Notes under the pieces: generated by a model
The model's input: only the letters and a program-made list of their open reading frames with translations
Databases searched by the model: none
Told to the model about the DNA's origin: nothing
Translations under genes and position numbers: made by a program
Assembly: GCF_047807365.1 (NCBI RefSeq)
Contig: NZ_JBLOUI010000049.1
Location: forward strand, 1 to 16,892
Direction of reading: 5' to 3'
From: Peptacetobacter sp900539645
GTDB lineage: Bacteria; Bacillota; Clostridia; Peptostreptococcales; Peptostreptococcaceae
DNA: 16,892 nt
Part shown: in pieces, positions 13,658 to 16,892 of the stretch
How positions within the stretch are numbered: the stretch's first letter is position 1
Layout: each line of letters begins with the position of its first letter

Positions 13658-13810
13658 TTAGTCTTCCATGTTAAATGCATTTAATATTTCATTTATTGAT
13701 TCATACGACTTTGCTTCTATTTCTCCGTTTATTATTTTCCTTGCTTCCTCCATAGCAAGCTCTGTTGTAATGTTGTACTTAGCTTGTTCTTTATTCTCAT
13801 CTTCAGACAC
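13658..13810 (-). CDS. 50-aa acidic protein with RelB/DinJ-like tail, overlapping mcrC
   Basis: A GTG start at 13810 with AGAGGTG upstream opens a 50-codon frame whose first 8 bp overlap the end of mcrC, so it is translationally coupled in the mcrBC operon. The peptide begins MSEDENKEQAKYNITTE and continues ELAMEEARKIINGEIEAKSY to FNMED. The segment EEARKIINGEIEAKSYESINEIL resembles the toxin-binding C-terminal part of RelB/DinJ-type antitoxins, but the DNA-binding ribbon-helix-helix part is missing and no RelE-like toxin is adjacent. It could be an accessory subunit or regulator of McrBC, or a leftover antitoxin. The family link is weak; that it is a gene is likelier. Confidence 0.55.
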   Translation of the reverse strand: MSEDENKEQAKYNITTELAMEEARKIINGEIEAKSYESINEILNAFNMED

Positions 13811-14855
13811 TCAAATCACCTCTATTATTAAAAAACTCCTCTATTATCCCATCCAACTGCCTTCTAATCACTTCAAAATCACAATCAAGATCTAAAGTTC
13901 TCACATCTATCCTATTCCCAATCATAACATAGCTGCTCTCAGGCTGAATCAACTCATCAGTCCTAGCATACAAAAGCATACCAGACACATTTTTACCACT
14001 ACAAGCCTTATTCTTCACATAAGTAAAAATCTGGTACAAATTATTAGAATGAATAGTATTCTTATCAAACCTTACTTGTGTTGTATGACTATAATACTTA
14101 GCATCTATAATCAAAACCTTGTTACCATAAGTCAAAGTTATATCTGTTTTCATAATAGGAAGCAAGTTATCCATACCATCATCTAAAGCCCAATTTACAT
14201 AAGATGCAGCAGGCTTTAGCTCAGGATAATGCTTTTTATAATATTCAAGAATAAACTTTTCATAAAGCCTACTCATACTCTGCTCATCAAGGAAGTTTAA
14301 AAGCTTTGTAGAGCCTTCTGTAGTCGTTTGAATAAGTCCATTGAGAACTAGATAGCATATAGAAATAAGCATTTGATAGCTTTGATTATTCTTGTTAAAT
14401 CTCATATTCCAGTTTATTCTTTTAATGATCTTAATATCTAAACTTTGAACATCTTTAAAATACAATAAAAGATTTCTCAAAGACTTTTTCCTATGTGACT
14501 TAATATCTGATTTGATAAGTAATTGTATAGTTGTTTTTAAAATTCTATTAGCATAACAATCTAATGAAAAATTATCGAAATTACAAATTAATTGACGATT
14601 TATAATTGTTTGCTTCTTAATAGATTCTGAAACATCAATTTTTCCTTTTATATAATTAGAAACTTCTGTGGATTCTATATAATCTCTTTTTAATCCTCGC
14701 TTCTTTATCTGAATAGAAACTCCCTTTTCGAGAATAGCTGCTAATAAATCTGCTGCATTTTCAAATTCTTCGGTTTCGCAAAATGAGTAGGTATCACTTT
14801 TTAGAATTTGAAATGCATAGGCTAACATGTAATATATATTTTGTATTTTTATCAT
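13803..14855 (-). CDS. mcrC: McrC, nuclease subunit of the McrBC modification-dependent restriction system
   Basis: This 350-aa subunit cuts DNA in complex with the McrB motor. The N-terminal helical part (1-180) is of the McrC type seen in Firmicutes, starting IKIQNIYYMLAYAF. The C-terminal PD-(D/E)xK nuclease domain has Asp238 in MKTDITL and Asp251-Ala-Lys253 in VLIIDAKYY, with Glu199 in LYEKFIL before it and the downstream Gln275 in NNLYQIFTYV. All catalytic residues look intact. It starts 21 bp after the mcrB stop with a GGTGA RBS, as expected for a two-gene operon, and its end overlaps a small third ORF. Confidence 0.93.
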   Translation of the reverse strand: MIKIQNIYYMLAYAFQILKSDTYSFCETEEFENAADLLAAILEKGVSIQIKKRGLKRDYIESTEVSNYIKGKIDVSESIKKQTIINRQLICNFDNFSLDCYANRILKTTIQLLIKSDIKSHRKKSLRNLLLYFKDVQSLDIKIIKRINWNMRFNKNNQSYQMLISICYLVLNGLIQTTTEGSTKLLNFLDEQSMSRLYEKFILEYYKKHYPELKPAASYVNWALDDGMDNLLPIMKTDITLTYGNKVLIIDAKYYSHTTQVRFDKNTIHSNNLYQIFTYVKNKACSGKNVSGMLLYARTDELIQPESSYVMIGNRIDVRTLDLDCDFEVIRRQLDGIIEEFFNNRGDLSV

Positions 14856-14876
14856 TTTATTTCACCAGTAATTATA

Positions 14877-16592
14877 TTATTTTATCGCTTCATGAAGTAA
14901 ATAACTCCACTCTTCAACCTTATCATTTTCATCAAACCAATATTCATTTAATAGAGGAATTATCTCATAATCTACTACAGATTTTAATAAGTAATCGTCA
15001 ATATCATCATCAAAGCAGAAGAAACTATGTCCTATACAAAAATTCTTTCCAAGAGATTCATCATTTCTTATATCAGTATTAAGTTTTTTAACTGTTTCTA
15101 TAAATTTGTATAACTTATCACAATTCTTTTCTTCAAGATACTTTTTAAACCCATCAGATTCAAATGCTGCTTCAAATTCAAAGAAAGCAAACCTTCTTCT
15201 CAGAGCGTAGTCTATAATAGCAAGACTTCTATCTGCTGTGTTCATCATTCCAATAATGTATAGATTTTTAGGAATTGAAAACATTTCATCAGAATAAAGC
15301 AGCTTTATCTCAGTTCCTCTTTTATCATTCTCCATAAGCATAAATAACTCACCAAATATTTTACTTAGATTTCCTCTGTTAATTTCATCAATTATAAAGA
15401 AATAGTCGTTATTAGGATCTTGTTCTGCTTTTTTACAGAAGTTGTAGAAAGGTCCTTTTTTAAGCTCAAATCCACATTCATTAGGTCTAAATCCCATCAT
15501 AAAGTCTTCGTAGCTGTAGTTTTGGTGGAATTGGATAGTCATTACTCTATCTTTATTCTTTTCTCCAATTATTGAGTATGCAAGTCTTTTAGCTGCAAAG
15601 GTCTTTCCTACTCCTGGAGGACCTTGAAGAATGATATTTTTCTTGTATAGAAGAAGATTTTTTAGAATATAGTATTTTTCTTCGTCTAGATAAACTTCTT
15701 CAAGAAAATCTGATTCAGTATATATATTTTTAGCTGTAGAATTGCTTTCTAAGTTTTCTGAAACAGTATATTGATTATTATATCCATGACTATTATCATT
15801 TAATGGATGTTTATGTTCTTCTCTATCCTCATCTTCTAATCTTTTCTTTTCTGCATTTATCTCTTCAGCTAGTGCAAATGCAACCCTAGATAATTCAGGA
15901 AAATTATTATAGCTATAATATCCACTTTCCAAAATTCCCCTACAATCGCTGCATAAATTTAAATAATCATCTCCGGAAAATACGAATTTGAAATTGTTTG
16001 CCTTATTTATAAATTCTTCTGGCATATTATTCGGATTTGATAAATACCAACGATTTATAGAGTCTAAGTTTAGATATTCAAAAGGTCTAATCCAGAATAA
16101 TCCCATAGTCAAGTTCCATTTAATTCCCTTTTGTGTTAATGCGATATTATAATATTTTATCAGTTCTTCTCTGCTCTTTTCCGAATGAGTGTCTGCATAT
16201 TCAAGAGCTGCTTCAAACACATTCCAAAGATTCTGGATGTCCGACTTCTCTCTTTCCCCTATAAATCTGTAAAATACTGCGCTAAGATTGTTCAATAAAG
16301 GAATTCCTCCAAATGAGTCTGGAGTTTTTACAGATATTGAGAATTCTTTGGCTAGTCCTTCAATTATACGAATTCTGTTCCGTAAGCTGATTTGTTTGTT
16401 GAATAGTCCAAATACTGTGAATGGATCTATGTCTATTATGTTTCTGTCTTTTTCTAGTGTTGGCAGAGAGATATTGTTTGTATAGTATACTCGTTTGATT
16501 TTTTCTATGAGTTCTTTTCGGTTGTTTTTGTATTTTAGTAGTGTGTTGGCAAATTCCATATAGAAGTTAGGCCAAGTTGGATATGTTTTCAT
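14877..16592 (-). CDS. mcrB: McrB, AAA+ GTPase of the McrBC restriction system
   Basis: This 571-aa motor protein loads on modified DNA and drives translocation with GTP. The AAA+ domain is at about 300-570, with Walker A GPPGVGKT (324-331), the McrB block QFHQNYSYEDFMMGFRP, Walker B FFIIDEINRGN (398-408), the McrB signature MNTADRS (450-456), arginines RRRF (465-468) and the C-terminal LGKNFCIGHSFF. The N-terminal 250 residues should bind the modified base. They contain WNLTMGLFWIRP and a CSDC pair, and differ from the E. coli domain, so the recognised modification cannot be predicted. AGGAGG precedes the ATG. mcrB and mcrC form an operon. A possible weak promoter is TTGCTT-17-TAACAT upstream. 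Confidence 0.95.
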   Translation of the reverse strand: MKTYPTWPNFYMEFANTLLKYKNNRKELIEKIKRVYYTNNISLPTLEKDRNIIDIDPFTVFGLFNKQISLRNRIRIIEGLAKEFSISVKTPDSFGGIPLLNNLSAVFYRFIGEREKSDIQNLWNVFEAALEYADTHSEKSREELIKYYNIALTQKGIKWNLTMGLFWIRPFEYLNLDSINRWYLSNPNNMPEEFINKANNFKFVFSGDDYLNLCSDCRGILESGYYSYNNFPELSRVAFALAEEINAEKKRLEDEDREEHKHPLNDNSHGYNNQYTVSENLESNSTAKNIYTESDFLEEVYLDEEKYYILKNLLLYKKNIILQGPPGVGKTFAAKRLAYSIIGEKNKDRVMTIQFHQNYSYEDFMMGFRPNECGFELKKGPFYNFCKKAEQDPNNDYFFIIDEINRGNLSKIFGELFMLMENDKRGTEIKLLYSDEMFSIPKNLYIIGMMNTADRSLAIIDYALRRRFAFFEFEAAFESDGFKKYLEEKNCDKLYKFIETVKKLNTDIRNDESLGKNFCIGHSFFCFDDDIDDYLLKSVVDYEIIPLLNEYWFDENDKVEEWSYLLHEAIK

Positions 16593-16650
16593 AATGACCT
16601 CCTAAAGTTTGTTATATTTTTATGTTACTATTTTGGAGGAGGATAAGCAA

Positions 16651-16700
16651 TAAAAAAATACTGCCATAGAACACCTTTAAAAGGTGTTCTTATGACAGTA
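16651..16700 (-). terminator. Palindromic terminator of the right-end gene
   Basis: GAACACC and GGTGTTC around an AT core, extended outward by TACTG-CATA and TATG-CAGTA, give a nearly perfect 42-nt palindrome (16659-16700). On the minus strand it is followed by seven T. It ends the minus-strand gene at the window edge and insulates mcrB. Confidence 0.82.
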
Positions 16701-16714
16701 CCTTTAACTGACAC

Positions 16715-16891
16715 CTAACGGTTGTCAGTTTTTTTGTATTCAAATTTAGTTCCACAATTAGGACAAATTAATTCTGGCATATTTTTTTCATTTAGCGAAG
16801 CTACCGCTTCTGATGAAAAGAACACATCTTGTCTTAATTCTTCTAAGATAAATTCTGGTACTCCTTTTTCAAATCCACAAGACTTACACTC
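16715..16891 (-). CDS. C-terminal part of a small zinc-ribbon protein (partial at window edge)
   Basis: An open frame enters from the right edge and ends at TAG (16715-16717). The visible 58 residues start ECKSCGFEKGVPEF and end ICPNCGTKFEYKKTDNR. Two CxxC pairs, about 40 residues apart, would bind one zinc ion in a ribbon. The N-terminus is outside the window. No family was recognised. A hairpin (AACTGACA/TGTCAGTT, 16706-16730) spans its stop codon, followed by the stronger palindromic terminator. Its transcript runs in the same direction as mcrB but is separated from it by that terminator. Confidence 0.75.
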   Translation of the reverse strand, partial: ECKSCGFEKGVPEFILEELRQDVFFSSEAVASLNEKNMPELICPNCGTKFEYKKTDNR

Positions 16892-16892
16892 A

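Noticed and set aside
16706..16735. Plus-strand terminator AACTGACA/TGTCAGTT with T-run
   Set aside because: No plus-strand gene ends here, and the T-run is the reverse of Lys codons in the minus-strand partial gene.

Overview
The window suggests an AT-rich Gram-positive anaerobe, probably a clostridium of or near the Peptostreptococcaceae. The basis is an oxygen-sensitive class III ribonucleotide reductase (nrdD-nrdG), a Firmicute-type LexA, strong AGGAGG ribosome binding sites, TTGACA/TATAAT-type promoters with 17-bp spacers and low GC. The family-level assignment is inference.

Left part (1-5672). The window opens in the 3' end of a group II intron (domain V at 28-61), which sits inside nrdD. 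After a 469-nt exon nrdD is broken again by a compact 312-nt group I intron (575-886). Splicing joins ...MTTNG to QAPFAT..., restoring a conserved NrdD motif. nrdG, the activase, follows and a strong terminator closes the operon. Next come a probable C-terminal remnant of an M60-like peptidase, a secreted ComEC-like metallo-beta-lactamase lipoprotein, and lexA on the minus strand.

Middle part (5673-9900). This holds a LexA-box-like site, a tyrosine recombinase, a multi-CxxC zinc-ribbon protein, and a promoter-terminator pair that could make a small RNA of about 100 nt. It also holds a flavin reductase-like protein, a 26-aa hydrophobic peptide with its own promoter and RBS, and a 51-aa BFD-type [2Fe-2S] protein.

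Right part (9912-16892). This looks like a compact defence island. It contains an orphan 883-aa DEAD-like ATPase with an unrecognised C-terminal half, a type III toxin-antitoxin system, and McrBC, a modification-dependent restriction system, with a small RelB-tail-like ORF after mcrC. The toxin-antitoxin system is the best find. Three 35-bp tandem repeats each spell an H-type RNA pseudoknot with covarying stem bases. They have their own promoter and are followed by a terminator and a ToxN/AbiQ-family endoribonuclease gene. The window ends in the C-terminal part of another zinc-ribbon protein on the minus strand.

McrBC would cut modified incoming DNA, ToxIN would act as an abortive-infection layer when phage disturbs the antitoxin RNA, and the helicase-like gene may be a third layer. 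This cooperation is inference from clustering. I saw no tRNA, rRNA, CRISPR array or transposase.
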